Positions 1 through 10,533 of a stretch of 64,000 nucleotides of DNA are shown here, one piece after another. How positions within the stretch are numbered: position 1 is the stretch's first letter; every line of letters starts with the position of its first letter. The notes below the pieces were generated by a model. That model saw only the letters and a program-made list of their open reading frames with translations, did not search any database and was not told the origin of the DNA. The stretch is from Gnetum montanum (Eukaryota > Streptophyta > Gnetopsida > Gnetales > Gnetaceae), in contig MNCI01002341.1 of the NCBI GenBank assembly GCA_015680685.1, positions 1 through 64,000 on the forward strand, given 5' to 3'. Made by a program: the position numbers and the translations under genes.

Positions 1-2443
1 TGGTTGCCCATTCAACACAAATGCAACGACGCAGCCGCCCGCGAAACGCCGTGGCGGGCCACGTGAAGGACCCGATTTGCAGAAACTTAGAAGCAGGCCC
101 ATTATGCCAGGTAGCTTATCGTCCAGCACGTCCATATGACCGTAGTCTTGCACCAACATTTCGTACACAGGCGGCCTGCTAGCCCAGAAGAACCGCGCGT
201 AGTTTCTGCCCTTGGGTGCGCACGAAAGTATTCCTCCTTGCTCGCTCAGCTGCATCCCGATGACCGCCGCTGGTGCCCCCAAATTCAGGCTGTGTTTCTC
301 CCTCGCCTTTGCAAAAGGACCGTCGCATGTGTCCACCGGATCCAGCCCAATCACTCCCACTATCTTAACAAGTTTTTCTGACGATGACGATGCTGTTCCC
401 GCTAATGCCTTCTCCGCCTCTGCTTGCCGGTTCAGCATTACCTGAAATGGTTCCCTAGAGCATTAAAATTTCGCCAAAGACTTCGAATCCTGAGTGTATT
501 TGCAAAAACTTCGCAAAGGAATCGCAATGAGTAAAGCTAACATTATAAATTGTTGATTGTCCGTGCTGCTTAAATCTGGCATGGACGACACGTCCACACA
601 GCTATGACATAATGAAAACGTAAGAAAAGAAAGATCACCGTGATCCCAATATTTTGATTAAAAGTTAAAACCTTTGGAACGAGAGAGATTGTCAGATGCA
701 GACTGAGACTGCGCATAATCAAAATGCCATTGATTTTATGAAGTCTATGTTCGCAGCAAGAAAAAAGATACTCGCTTACACGATTTTTTGAAAGATCATC
801 GCGCGCACAAATTTTCCTGAAATTACAGTGCAGGCGCAAATTCTTGTGGTAGACCAAATTCAAGAAGAAAATTCCAACAAAATAACAGCTGGTTAAAAAT
901 CCGGAGTTTGTGCTGTGTGCTGTAAAACTCAAATGCTTTACCACAGCGTCATCAATTTTATCACAGCAATTTCTTGTATTTAAATTAATAAGATTGATCC
1001 CACCATTAACGCTGAAATTATCTTACGCACGCGGTAAAGGACTTGGCAGACTATACTTTAACAGTAAGAGTTTCAGGAAGCTCTAAGTTATAAATCCAAA
1101 GATTCACCGGGTACCACTGACTTATAAATCTAACTGGTCTAAGTAAACATTTATAACGTCCACAAACAAAACTAAAATTCTCAGGATGAAAGAGTGGTAG
1201 GTATATGCAAAAGGTGAAAAGTAAATAGAAACGTGATGAGAGACAAAAATCCAGAAATCCGGAATGCTCCATTGGTGAAAATTGGAAGAAAGAAAGCGGA
1301 ATGCTCGTCAAAATTTTGGGAAATAGCAATTCCGATGTAGCATAGATTACCTGAAACGCAGTTTTGCCGCCCCGGCTGTGCCCCGCCACCACTACATTTG
1401 TAAGATCCGCGGAAACTTGGGCCGGAAGATGGTTTGATAGTCCCTCCGCTAGCCACTGCACCACCTTCTCAGCGTTCTGTGTTTCCGTTTCCGGGCTGTC
1501 AATAGGGCTTTCAAAAGGGCTTTTAAAACGGAAGATGTACAACTGAAACCAGGAAATTCATATGTTTAAGCTTTTAACTTTTACGGTTTTTAATGGAGTC
1601 CTACTCCAGCAAGCAATCAATCGCAGTCAGGATGCTTTCAAAGATAAATGATGGTTTACTCCATCCTATTTAGAATCCGTGCTTCTCCTCTGCAAGGGAA
1701 ATCGAAAGATTTACGATTCTAAGGGAATCCACCTATCCCATGTGAGTGCAACAACGGGTATTGGAGTTTGACAGCGCATTCATAATCATGAAGGAAAGCA
1801 TCCTACCTTAAAACACCAGAGCAGTTTCACCTTTGTTTTCTCTTCAAAATTATAGATTTATCGCTAAAAATAAAAGTTTTACAGCAGTCTCTTTAAAAAT
1901 CCACCCACGTTCCATCACATCGGAGAGACCACATAATGAGATAACAAAATAATTTTTCAGAAGACAATCTCTGGATACTGTATCTACTGTCTAGGGCCAT
2001 TTACAGTGAAAAAATGTAGACACATCATTAATTTCACAGGCCAATTGGTTTTGAAAACTGGACAATACCAAGTTTTAAAAATAAACAGAGATCGTTTCCG
2101 ATTCCCTAACTCTCCATCCTGAAGAACTTAAAACAATTTGGAGTAGAATAAGAGGATTGATATTGAGAGATGAAATTCTTATTGTGAAATGAAATTATTA
2201 ATTATATTACCTGAGGGGCAACAACGATTATACCATGGGAAGCGACGTGGAACAATAATTGGCGATAGTAATTATTGTCGAGAAGAAAGCCATGGAAGAA
2301 CACCACCACTGGGTACTTGCCTGGCTGCGTAGGAGCCATCCCTAAAGGGGTTTAGGTGCCCCTCTACTCACGTCAAAGGACTGCAGAGTCATACTCCCAT
2401 CTTGGAATATGGCGGAATCCATGCCAGATCCCATGATTCCCAT
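1..2443 (-). CDS. CLH: Chlorophyllase-like gene, three exons, frame break in exon 1, C-terminus outside window
   Basis: Chlorophyllase hydrolyses chlorophyll to chlorophyllide and phytol (alpha/beta-hydrolase fold). Exons on the minus strand: 2443-2211, 1542-1351 and 441-1. Introns 2210-1543 and 1350-442 are GT...AG and phase 0. Exon 1 starts with ATG at 2443 and ends with a strand/loop segment (VVVFFHGFLL ... SHGIIVVAPQ). Exon 2 carries the lipase motif GHSRGG (1383-1366) with the nucleophile Ser. Exon 3 carries GLDPVD (Asp), CAPKG and DYGHMD (His), so the whole catalytic triad is present. Oddity: exon 1 is 233 nt, one short of a multiple of three. The frame breaks between APKPL and MAPTQPGK near 2347-2340, giving an in-frame TAG. 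About 289 codons are visible of the family's usual 310-340. Exons 2 and 3 are fully open. Either a recent pseudogene or a one-base sequence error. Confidence 0.9.
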
Positions 2444-2489
2444 CCCTTCCCTTCCCTTGCTTACTTCTAACTTCCTTGTGTTGCATCTG

Positions 2490-2497
2490 TATTTATA
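2490..2497 (-). promoter_or_regulatory. TATA box of the chlorophyllase gene
   Basis: The minus strand reads CCTATAAATAC, a strong plant TATA box, 47 bp before the exon 1 ATG at 2443. A start site about 30 bp downstream would leave a 5' leader of only ~15-20 nt. Position and match are seen; use as a promoter is inferred. Confidence 0.65.
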
Positions 2498-2719
2498 GGC
2501 GGAGCCAGCGGATAAGCAAAATCATTAACCGTTGTGTTTAGCATAGCTTAGCTTGATCAAGTATCAAATATGCATCACCCGTGTTGATCACGTGACCCTG
2601 CACAGAAACAATGCAGCATCGGTTTATCGCTTGACCGGGGACTCAGTCAATGAACAAAAGCCAAGCAAAAAGTTTACCGTTTAGAGTGCCGGCACTTAAG
2701 TTCCATCGATTTTGGTTAT

Positions 2720-2815
2720 ATTCATACGCTGTCCCATTTTTACACGTTTCGGGTAGAATTTTTGCGTAAATTTTGTGCAGCCGTCCAAACTGTTTCACGT
2801 GAATATTTTCCATAA
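2720..2815 (+). repeat. Dispersed ~110-bp repeat, copy 1 (diverged)
   Basis: Shares the order ATTCA(C/T)ACGC ... TTTTG ... AAATTTTGTGCA ... TGTTT ... GTGAATATTTTC with copies at 3845-3962 and 4492-4617. It lies upstream of the chlorophyllase promoter. No coding potential or terminal repeats were recognised; it could be a fragment of a short non-autonomous element. Confidence 0.45.
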
Positions 2816-3427
2816 GTGTAAGATTAAACCTTAACTTGTACTGTGCTGATAAAAAATGTTGAAAACATTAACATATTCAAAAATATAGGATTTTATAGAG
2901 ATTTAACTATACTAAACATTATATTTTGTAGTTTAATATCAGTTAAGTTTTTTAGCTGATTCGTCCAAGTCACCCAGTTTTTCTAACTCATTTTTGTCCC
3001 AAGCAAGGTTTTTTGTACGAATTTTTAATCATTAGCCATAGCAATTTCCGAATGGGCCGTTGGCCAAGCTATCTGAGCATCCTCTGAATCTAAGATTTTG
3101 AAATGATGAAACAGTTTGCAGTGTGTTCTGGTAAGGAAAGTAGTCCTTATGACTTTAATAATACAAATCTTTCCTGTCAAACTGGCAAAACTGTGTGCAG
3201 AATCTTGGCATCTCTATTAATTGATCTATGAATTTACATTTTCTTCCCTTTCATGAAGTCTCCTCCCCTATTCTTGATGTTTTCTTTGTCGTGCCTGTTT
3301 CTGCCTTTATCTGGGCATCAACTGAAATGAAAATGAGTGGGAATTTGAGTTTTTTAAAAAGTCTTTAAAATATTCATCAAGTAGTTTTTACCCTAAATGA
3401 TGATGAAAGCACCGTGATGCAAATCTA

Positions 3428-3733
3428 TGACAGATTTGCATGGCAGCTGACATGAGAGGGACTAAAATCTGTGAGAGATGCATATATTAATGGTAATGTG
3501 ACAGATTTGCATGGCAGCTGACATGAGGGGGACTAGACTCTGTGAGTAATGCATATATTAATGGTAATCTGTGGAAGATGTGCATGGCAGATGACACAGA
3601 TTTGCGTGGCAGCTGACATGAGGGGGACTAGACTCTGTGAGGGATGCATATATTAATGGTAATCTGTGGAACATGTGCATGGCAGCTGACATGAGGGGGA
3701 CTAAAATATGTGAGTGATGCATATATTAATGGT
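3428..3733 (+). repeat. Tandem repeat, about four units of ~71 bp
   Basis: Each unit reads roughly (GACAGATTTG or GTGGAACATGTG)CATGGCAGCTGACATGAG, then GGGGACTA, then TGTGAG, then GATGCATATATTAATGGT. Units begin near 3429, 3500, 3571 and 3666. The third is longer because its head is partly duplicated (GCATGGCAGATGACACAG). The units are contiguous and differ by a few substitutions. No coding frame is kept. A local minisatellite in the intergenic DNA. Confidence 0.85.
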
Positions 3734-3844
3734 CTGGGTGTTTGAAGGCAACTAGCATGACAGGGACAAATCTGTAACACATGCATGCATACCTGGTCTG
3801 TCTGCATTAATTTGCATCATGAAAATTGCATACAAGCCAAGACT

Positions 3845-3962
3845 TTTATGGTTGTATTCACACGCCTTTCCTTGGCCAAGACTTTTGCCTCGAAATTTTG
3901 TACAACCTCTTTGAACTTTCACCTCAAAATTTTGTCCTATATTGCAGCCCAATGGAAGCATT
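3845..3962 (+). repeat. Dispersed ~110-bp repeat, copy 2
   Basis: Reads TTGTATTCACACGCCTTTCC ... AAATTTTGTACAACCT ... CAAAATTTTGTCCTATATTG and matches 4492-4617 along its whole length. A preceding piece (GCATCATGAAAATTGCATAC) also recurs near 4087, so the repeat is probably longer than 110 bp and was itself broken. Function unknown. Confidence 0.6.
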
Positions 3963-4491
3963 CAAAATCTAATTATATCTGAATTTGCACCATGGGAATT
4001 GCAATAGATAATTAGAATCATAATTTTCTAAGTCCGTGATAAATCATAGATTTAACAATTAGTCATTGACTTAGAAAACTATGATTTGCATCATACAAGC
4101 CAAAAAAATATTGATTAGGATGACCGACCTTTTATAGTTGTATTCATAGATTGAAAAATTGGATGGGATTGAAAAATCAGCAGCCATTTTGATTGGAAAA
4201 ATCTGAATAAATCGATGTAAGAATTGGATTAAAATTATCAATATTAGCAAAATAGAGTAGTTATATCCATCGATGTTGGCAGCTTCCAATTGTTTTCATC
4301 TAAGAACTCACTTAGAGTGGAAAATCAAATATAGAAATTTTAGTTGTCTTTTGGCATCAGAATTAGTAATAAACAATACATTAAACTTAAAAAATCAATA
4401 AAAATATATCATTAAATGTCCAATCCGATTTTGAATGGTCTTCAATGTTGCATTGCGATACATGGCAAATGTTGTGATCAATCACAGATTT

Positions 4492-4617
4492 CTCATTGTA
4501 TTCACAGGCCTTTCCTTGTCCAAGAGTTTTGGCCTGGAAATTTTGTGCAACCTGTTTGAATGGTCTCATGTGAAAATTTTGTCCCATATTGTGGCCCACA
4601 TGGAACGAATTCAATAG
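4492..4617 (+). repeat. Dispersed ~110-bp repeat, copy 3
   Basis: Reads TTGTATTCACAGGCCTTTCC ... GAAATTTTGTGCAACCT ... GAAAATTTTGTCCCATATTG. It is the closest relative of copy 2 and in the same orientation. Open frames here are short and not conserved among the copies. Confidence 0.6.
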
Positions 4618-4624
4618 ATCCATG

Positions 4625-6471
4625 TGAGCCAACATTTTGTTTGCCGTTGCTAGCAGCTCCATGGTTTCTCCCTTTATCTAATCCACCAACAAGGTAGTCG
4701 TTCATCAAAACTAGCTTAGAAGTAGAAACCTAGAGCAATTAACAATGGCATAGCAAAAGATGAAGATGCTCATGATGAATCGTTTTAGAAGTGAATCGTT
4801 GGTGTTTGTGGTTTTAAAATTTAAAATTATTTTGAAGTTTGGGCTTTCGCAATAAAAACGGCATTGCATAGTGCTCAAAGAATAGCCGGGAAACTGAAGA
4901 CTCCTTGAGACTTTTGCGGATTAGAGAAAACAAGTTCCGGAATTGCGCGGGAAAGTTGCAGATCCCCTCCAACTTCCATAAGCATTTTAACGGCAAGAAC
5001 TCCTATTCAAAATTGAATTCCCTGCAACTGCCGTTTTACACCAGCGACTTTCACTTTTTCTCAAGATTGTTGAGCAAGTTGCAGGGTAACAGGGAACATT
5101 TCTAAAATTAAAAGAAAAGCAAAATTGCATGAGTTGGGCAACTACTCTGGAACAGGAAAGTAAAGGAATACCGCCAAAGAAACTGCCATTTTGGCCGAAC
5201 CACATCAAAACGTAAAATGACATTAATGTCTTAATTTGCTTGCTTTTAAGTTTTCTACTTCACCAATTTGTTTCATTTGGTTATATATATATAAAATTTT
5301 GTGAGTATTTGAGACCACATGGACCTGACTGATTACTGTGAATACTGGACACGGACTACATATATTTTCTCAACCACTCAATCTGTCTTCATCTGTAACT
5401 AAGAATTAATAAACGAAGCTTGAATAATCAGCAATGGAAGGTTACAATCATGAGTTTGTGGCTGAAACGAACGACTTTTAATCCTAACAAGGTGTCGATT
5501 TACCGCTCTATTCTTTTGGAAATTCTGACCTTAACCGTCTATATAGAGGTTATGAATTTTATGCATCAATGGGCTTTTGGACCACCAGAACGACTTACCC
5601 ATCAAAGGCTGTTTTCACACGCACGTTAATAAGGTGCACCAATAATCAGAAGTATTATGTTTCTATAGTCTAAATTGGCGTTGATTATTCCTGTTTGTTT
5701 TCCATTAATACGTGAAACGTTAAAACCCGCAGCTACATAGTAACGTGCTAGAAGGTATTTGAACTGCAGTAAAACACTATTCGGTGAAACGTAAAATAGA
5801 GAGCACTTCATCTCTTGTTTCAATATTCACATAAGATTAAGAACTAAGCTTGATATACCATTTCTACCAACAGGTTTGCTTGATTATGAAACCCATACTA
5901 TAAACCATCGGCTTGGAGTTCATGGATTTTTTTTTTTTCGAAGCAAGAAAATTTTGTGTGCAGCGTATCGGCTCAACAATTTACAGAATTTGGGTGGTAC
6001 TGACTAATCAGCAACAGCAGTTGGAGAGGCAATGAAGAGTATTGCAGCCCAAAGGAAACGAGCTATAAGGTTTTGTGGAGCACGTCAACGGTTTGGATCT
6101 CACGATTGAGGAAATGGAAGCTAAATGGCAGCGTGTAGCTTATTAACAGAAACACACATGGTATGTTACCAGACATGGAACAGATGTCAACGCTCTGGAG
6201 TGAAACTGGTGCTCGTTTGATAACGATAAATTCTTTGAAATGGTACATTAGTTTGGATTGTTTGGGCTTACAAGAACGTGGCCGTTTCTATTATACACAA
6301 ACCAACGCAAGTTACAGTAAATCCCTTTAGCTTAATCCATATCACCCATACAGTTAACCTGCACTGGTTGAAACCATATGATTTTGTTTTTATGATTTTT
6401 TTTTTATCATCATGGGATTAAAGGTTACTAAGCATGGCCCCATGCCTAACTTGGGAGCTTTGTTACAACAG
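4625..6471. other. Intergenic DNA without a recognisable gene
   Basis: No protein family was recognised. A TATA-like CTATATAGAG at 5539-5548 is followed by a ~60-codon open frame ending near 5670 that resembles nothing I know. A first exon for the downstream PLAT exon was looked for here and not found. GC-richer patches near 4850-5200 contain short inverted and repeated bits such as GTTGCAG. Confidence 0.4.
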
Positions 6472-6689
6472 ATGGTACTGGCACTCTCCCCAACTGGTAT
6501 TGCAGCTCCGTTCAGGTCACAGGCAGCGCATACAACGCCTCTTCCATGGACCAGTTCTTCTCAGTTCAGCACTGGATCACACTAACCGATTCCACCTACG
6601 TCATCGATCTCTCCAATAATAAGGACGATCATGAAAGCAACGGCCACGGTGAGAGGCCTCTTCCCCTCAATATGTCTGAATCTGAATAA
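6472..6689 (+). pseudogene. PLAT/LH2-domain protein, last exon only (PLAT1-like)
   Basis: The frame begins after a plausible acceptor (TTGTTACAACAG) and runs 72 codons to TAA. It reads DGTGTLPNWYCSSVQVTG, then DQFFSVQHWI. This fits the second half of the plant PLAT/LH2 stress-protein domain (family pattern: DGTG...WY..YVEVT...F.VEQWLA), a small secreted or ER beta-sandwich protein. An in-frame TAA eight codons upstream shows that the rest lies in another exon. No first exon was found in the preceding 4 kb. The C-terminal tail (NNKDDHESNGHGERPLPLN) is longer than usual. Probably a stranded exon; a gene with a distant or unrecognised first exon is possible. Confidence 0.6.
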
Positions 6690-7223
6690 GCTGTTTCCAT
6701 CGTGTCCACTACTGCACCACTGCTACCACTAATATTATATTATCGTAAAGAACTAAATAATGGAGCACCGTGAAGATAGATGCGCTCTCACCAGTGATGA
6801 AGGTATTACGATGGTTGTTGAAGGCAAATCTGCCTGGATTCTCCACCATCCGTTATTTGTTCACCATCACTCTTCATATTTGATTTTCCATTTTGATCAA
6901 CCCATTCATAGATGTTATGCTAACCTATATTTCCCAAAAATAAAATAACTATCGCTTATACTATGGTCTATTTTTGTAACCCGTGACAATATATAAGGAG
7001 CTTAAAGGAAGCATCCAATGCACCACAATCTTTTGACGCGTAAGCTTTGTAAATTCTTCTTGAGCTTCAATCCTTTGAAACTATTCTGCTAATGGTCCAA
7101 AAGCCAATTTTCTGCTGGGTTTTTCACCTTGAAGGTTTTCCCTAGGTAACTCTGTGTCTTTTTTATTTTCTGCGGTTTCTTTTAAATTCAATATTATATT
7201 GGTGCAACTGACTAGGAATAACA
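6690..7223 (+). other. 3' flank of the PLAT exon grading into a Copia 5' LTR remnant
   Basis: An AATAAAATAA at ~6938-6947 could be a poly(A) signal for the PLAT transcript. Further right, a TATA-like ATATATAAGG (~6990) and a terminus at ~7223, directly before a tRNA-Met-type primer binding site, indicate an LTR. Its left end cannot be set because no partner LTR survives. Confidence 0.4.
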
Positions 7224-7225
7224 AT

Positions 7226-7238
7226 TGGTATTGGAGCC
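7226..7238 (+). other. Primer binding site (initiator tRNA-Met type) of the Copia element
   Basis: TGGTATTGGAGCC matches the plant Copia PBS TGGTATCAGAGCC at 11 of 13 positions. It lies 50 bp before the gag ATG at 7288. Confidence 0.75.
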
Positions 7239-7287
7239 AAGTTCCATGTACCACTATCATTTTGTCAATTAATTGCAAAGAAAAATC

Positions 7288-7846
7288 ATGACCAACTCTC
7301 TATCCAAAACTGAAATTGAAAAGTTTAATGGGTTCAACTATGAATTATGGAAAATCAAGATGGAGGCTCTCCTCATTGAAAAGGACTAGCACATTGCAAT
7401 TTCAGGAATTAAGCCTAATAAAATGTTCGACAAAGTGTGCGAAAAGTTGAACCTAAAGGCAATAAGTACCATTCATTTATGTCTTTTAGATTTAGTATTG
7501 CTTAATGTTTCCAATGTTTCTTCTACTAAAGACTTATGAGATAAACTACAAACTTTGTATTAAACAAAGTCCCTAACCAATAAGTTGTTCTTAAAGAAAT
7601 CATTGTATGATTGTAAAATGGTTAAAGATATTGTCATTATAGAATACCTGTATGGATAAGGAAGATCAGTGCATCACACTTCTTAGCACACTTCCAGATT
7701 CATGGGAGACATTTGTGATGGATGTAAGTGATACATCTACCAGATTTATTTTTGATAATATGGTTGATCAATTGTTGTCCGAGAAAGTAAGAAGGAAAAC
7801 TTCTACTCAAAATGATGTAAAGCCAAAGTTTGTTAAGAGGCTTTAA
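7288..7846 (+). pseudogene. Copia gag (UBN2-type) remnant
   Basis: Begins MTNSLSKTEIEKFNG, then ELWKIKMEALL, the classic Copia gag opening. A later stretch (7652-7846) reads DQCITLLSTLPDSWETFV, the conserved LL.SLP.S....V block. Interrupted by stops at ~7387, 7537 and 7561 and by a frameshift near 7650. A degraded zinc knuckle (CWNYDK...H..KYC) follows at ~7890-7930. Confidence 0.85.
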
Positions 7847-8045
7847 TTTAGGAATAAGCCTCTAAAATTTGTAAAGAGACCACCTAAATGTTGGAATTAT
7901 GATAAAGTTGTTCATGTAAAGAAATATTGTAAAGCCCCTCTAAAAAAGGGCAAAGAGAGTAACATATCAAAAAGTGATCAAGCCCCTCCTGCTCAAGAGA
8001 CAGATTTGTATGTTGTCTCATCTTCTGATAATGCTGATACATATT

Positions 8046-9110
8046 CATGGTATGTGGACTTGGGTGCATCTCACCACTACACTCCACATGTTGATTGGTT
8101 TGGTGGGTATACATCATCTGATCTCGGAATGGTAAGATTGGGTAATGATGGTTTATGCAAAATTATAGGTTATGGATAGGTAAAGATTCAATTTAAAAAT
8201 GGAATAGTTAAATCAATTCCCAATGTATGTCATGTTCCAACACTTACTAAAAATATTTTATTTGTAAGTGAATTGGATGATGTAAGACTAACTATTAACT
8301 TTAGAGTTGGAAAATGTTCAATACTACATGATTCATCTCTTCTGGCTTCTAGAATTAAAATAGGCAAGTTGTATAAATTAGAAGCTAAGACATTAAAGTA
8401 GAAATTAACTGCATTTGCAGCTATTGATTTAAATTCAAGTATTGATTTGTGGCATAAAAGAATGGGACATCTTGGTGAAAAAGGACTTAAGGAACTTTAC
8501 AAGCAAGGTAAATTTAATATTTCAAAAGATTCATTCGATTTCTATCATCATTATCTACATAGTAAATAGACATGTCATAGTTTTCAAAGAAGTAATGCTA
8601 GATCTCTTCAAATATTAGAACTAACACATAGAAATGTATGTGAACTAGTTAAAGATATTAAAACAATTTCTCTTGGAGGTGCTATGTATTATGTTTCTTT
8701 TATTGAAGTTTATTTTAGAAAGAGTTGGATCTATTTATTAAAACATAAGTTTGAAGTATTTGGAAAATTCATAAAATTCAAAGCTCTTGTTGAGAATTAT
8801 TCAAGAAAGAAAATCAAAATTCTAAGAACTGACAATGGTCATGAGTTTTGCTAAAATGAATTTAATGTTTTTTTATAAAAAATAAGGTATTCAAAGGCAA
8901 AAGACTATTCCAAGGACTCCTAAACAAAATGGAGAAGTAGAGTGCTTTAATCGAACATCCATTGAACATGCCAGATGTATGCTTGATGAATGAATCTTGA
9001 CAAATGTTTCTGAGGTGAAGCAATAATGCTACATGTTATCTTATTAATAGATCTCCTTCATCACCTCTTGATGGCAAAATTCCAAAGGAATTTTGGAGTC
9101 GTGGATCCAT
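8046..9110 (+). pseudogene. Copia protease, GAG-pre-integrase and integrase remnant
   Basis: Protease: WYVDLGASHH near 8050, where the active DSGA has become DLGA. GAG-pre-integrase: LWHKRMGHLGEKGLKEL near 8450, with its conserved H..MGH. Integrase core: SFIEVYFRKSWIY near 8697 and RTDNGHEF near 8828, so the second catalytic Asp is recognisable. The expected third block (PQQNG.VER) is frameshifted at 8915-8945. NRSPSSPLDGKIPKEFW near 9045 is the last clear Copia motif. Confidence 0.85.
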
Positions 9111-9301
9111 TAAGCGAATTTGAGTTGTTGTGTGTGATCTTGAAAAGGAGTGGTAATGAAGCCAAGTTGCTCAAATATTTCATCATTCTTTTGACGTGCA
9201 GGCAATGTAGGAATTGGACATGACTTAAATCATGCAGCAAGGCCGACGGATAGGCGAAGTAAGATGTGTAGCTTTCCCAGAGATCATTTTCTACAACATC
9301 A

Positions 9302-9885
9302 ATGCTAATGGCATCAACACGAACACTTTCAGGTTTCTCTTCCTCAAATTCTTATGTTCATCATTTATCTTTATACTGTAGTAGTAAGCAAGGCTCTAGT
9401 CTTCCACCAATTCCTAAACAACATGATATTTATCCTCTTAGTAGCATTAATCCGTTAGAAAGCTTTTCCAGCATGCACCTATCCGAATGTGATTTAGAAA
9501 ACTATAGATCAAGTCTCTGACCTGCATCACTCACTTTTTTTCCTTGGAGGAGGTTGCTAAATGGATTAAACAAGGGTATAATTATGTTCACATAGCAAAG
9601 GTTGATGTTCATATACATCCCCATTTTAATTATCGTCTAAAAAATCCCTACTAGATTGCCTTGATCAATAGATGCTTCAAAAACTTTGAAGATGCCATAA
9701 TCACTGAAGCTAAAGGACGTTTAAAAGTCAACGCCCTTATCGTCACTCTTCGAAACTTTACCTTCACTCTCGATGATCCAAACTTATTTGATAGTTTAAT
9801 GATTATAGCTTATATACCTTTAGATATGGTTCAAAATAGTGTGTATGCAACGATAGAAACTTGAGTAATATTTAAGGTCTTTGAA
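9302..9885 (+). pseudogene. 30K-superfamily movement protein remnant of the caulimovirid
   Basis: From ~9545 the frame reads YNYVHIAKVDVHIHPHFNYR, followed by RCFKNFEDAIITEAKGRL and LDDPNLFDSLMI. This is the 30K pattern: a Y.HI... strand, an 'E/DAI....G.L' segment and a conserved Asp before the 'SL' strand. A TAG at ~9654 and a TGA at ~9862 interrupt it, and a frameshift near 9520 separates the N-terminal stretch beginning at 9302. Its role in intact viruses is cell-to-cell transport. Confidence 0.65.
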
Positions 9886-10533
9886 TCAACCAATATTAAA
9901 ACATTACTCCTATTTGGACAACAAGCAATACAAGTTGGATCTACCAACTTAGAATATGGAGTACAACTTAATACTAAAGATTTGCCAATCAATAGGTTAT
10001 ATCCAAATCTAGATGATATTCAAGAAGAATTCTATGACTACCTTTGTCCTAGGAAATAAAAATTTTGTAAAAGTAGATAACAAGTACAACTAGAAGATCC
10101 TAAGTTTATAAAATATGATCCACTCAATGATAGCTTTAAAAGGAAGCCAAAAAGAATTCTTCCTCCCATAAAAAATCCACTAGATCTGATCCCCAAAGCA
10201 TCGATCTATCATACGCCTAAAAATCAAGAAGATAAACAAGAATTGGTTGAGAAAATGGCTAAAATATTTATAGAATTAAACATCTCACTCTATGTAGAAA
10301 AAGTGATAGGTCCTATCTCTTCAAAGGATAATGGTAAATCCATAGTAGAAAAAGTCTCTTCTTCTACCCAATGTGAAGACGTTGTGGAACAATAGGATTT
10401 CTCATCTGATTCCTCACAACCCTAAGCTGATCCTTCTTACTAACACCATTCTATAAAAAAATAGAATAAACATTATCATTTTATGGAATGTAATGCTTTA
10501 TTAAGAATTAATATGACTGAAGAAGAGGGTAGT
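9886..10533 (+). pseudogene. Caulimovirid polyprotein, segment after the movement protein
   Basis: A mostly readable hydrophilic frame with few stops continues from the movement domain (DLPINRLYPNLDDIQEEFYD near 9980; KRKPKRILPPIKNPLDLIPK near 10140) up to the solo LTR. No catalytic motif is visible. It most likely links movement and coat-protein regions. Confidence 0.45.

Larger units (their letters stand above)
7226..9220 (+). mobile_element. Ty1/Copia retrotransposon, 5' part only, heavily decayed
   Basis: Order seen: PBS, gag, zinc knuckle, protease, GAG-pre-integrase domain, integrase core. Reverse transcriptase, RNase H and the 3' LTR are absent. The element stops inside integrase, where caulimovirid sequence begins near 9.2 kb. 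Many TAG/TAA/TGA stops and frameshifts rule out function. Confidence 0.88.

Noticed and set aside
3428-3733. Regular repeats that might be a CRISPR array
   Set aside because: Units are contiguous and alike over their full length with no unique spacers, and the window is plant nuclear DNA.
5420-5823. Possible first exon of the PLAT gene near a TATA-like box
   Set aside because: Frames here do not resemble the N-terminal half of PLAT/LH2 proteins and no fitting donor was found.
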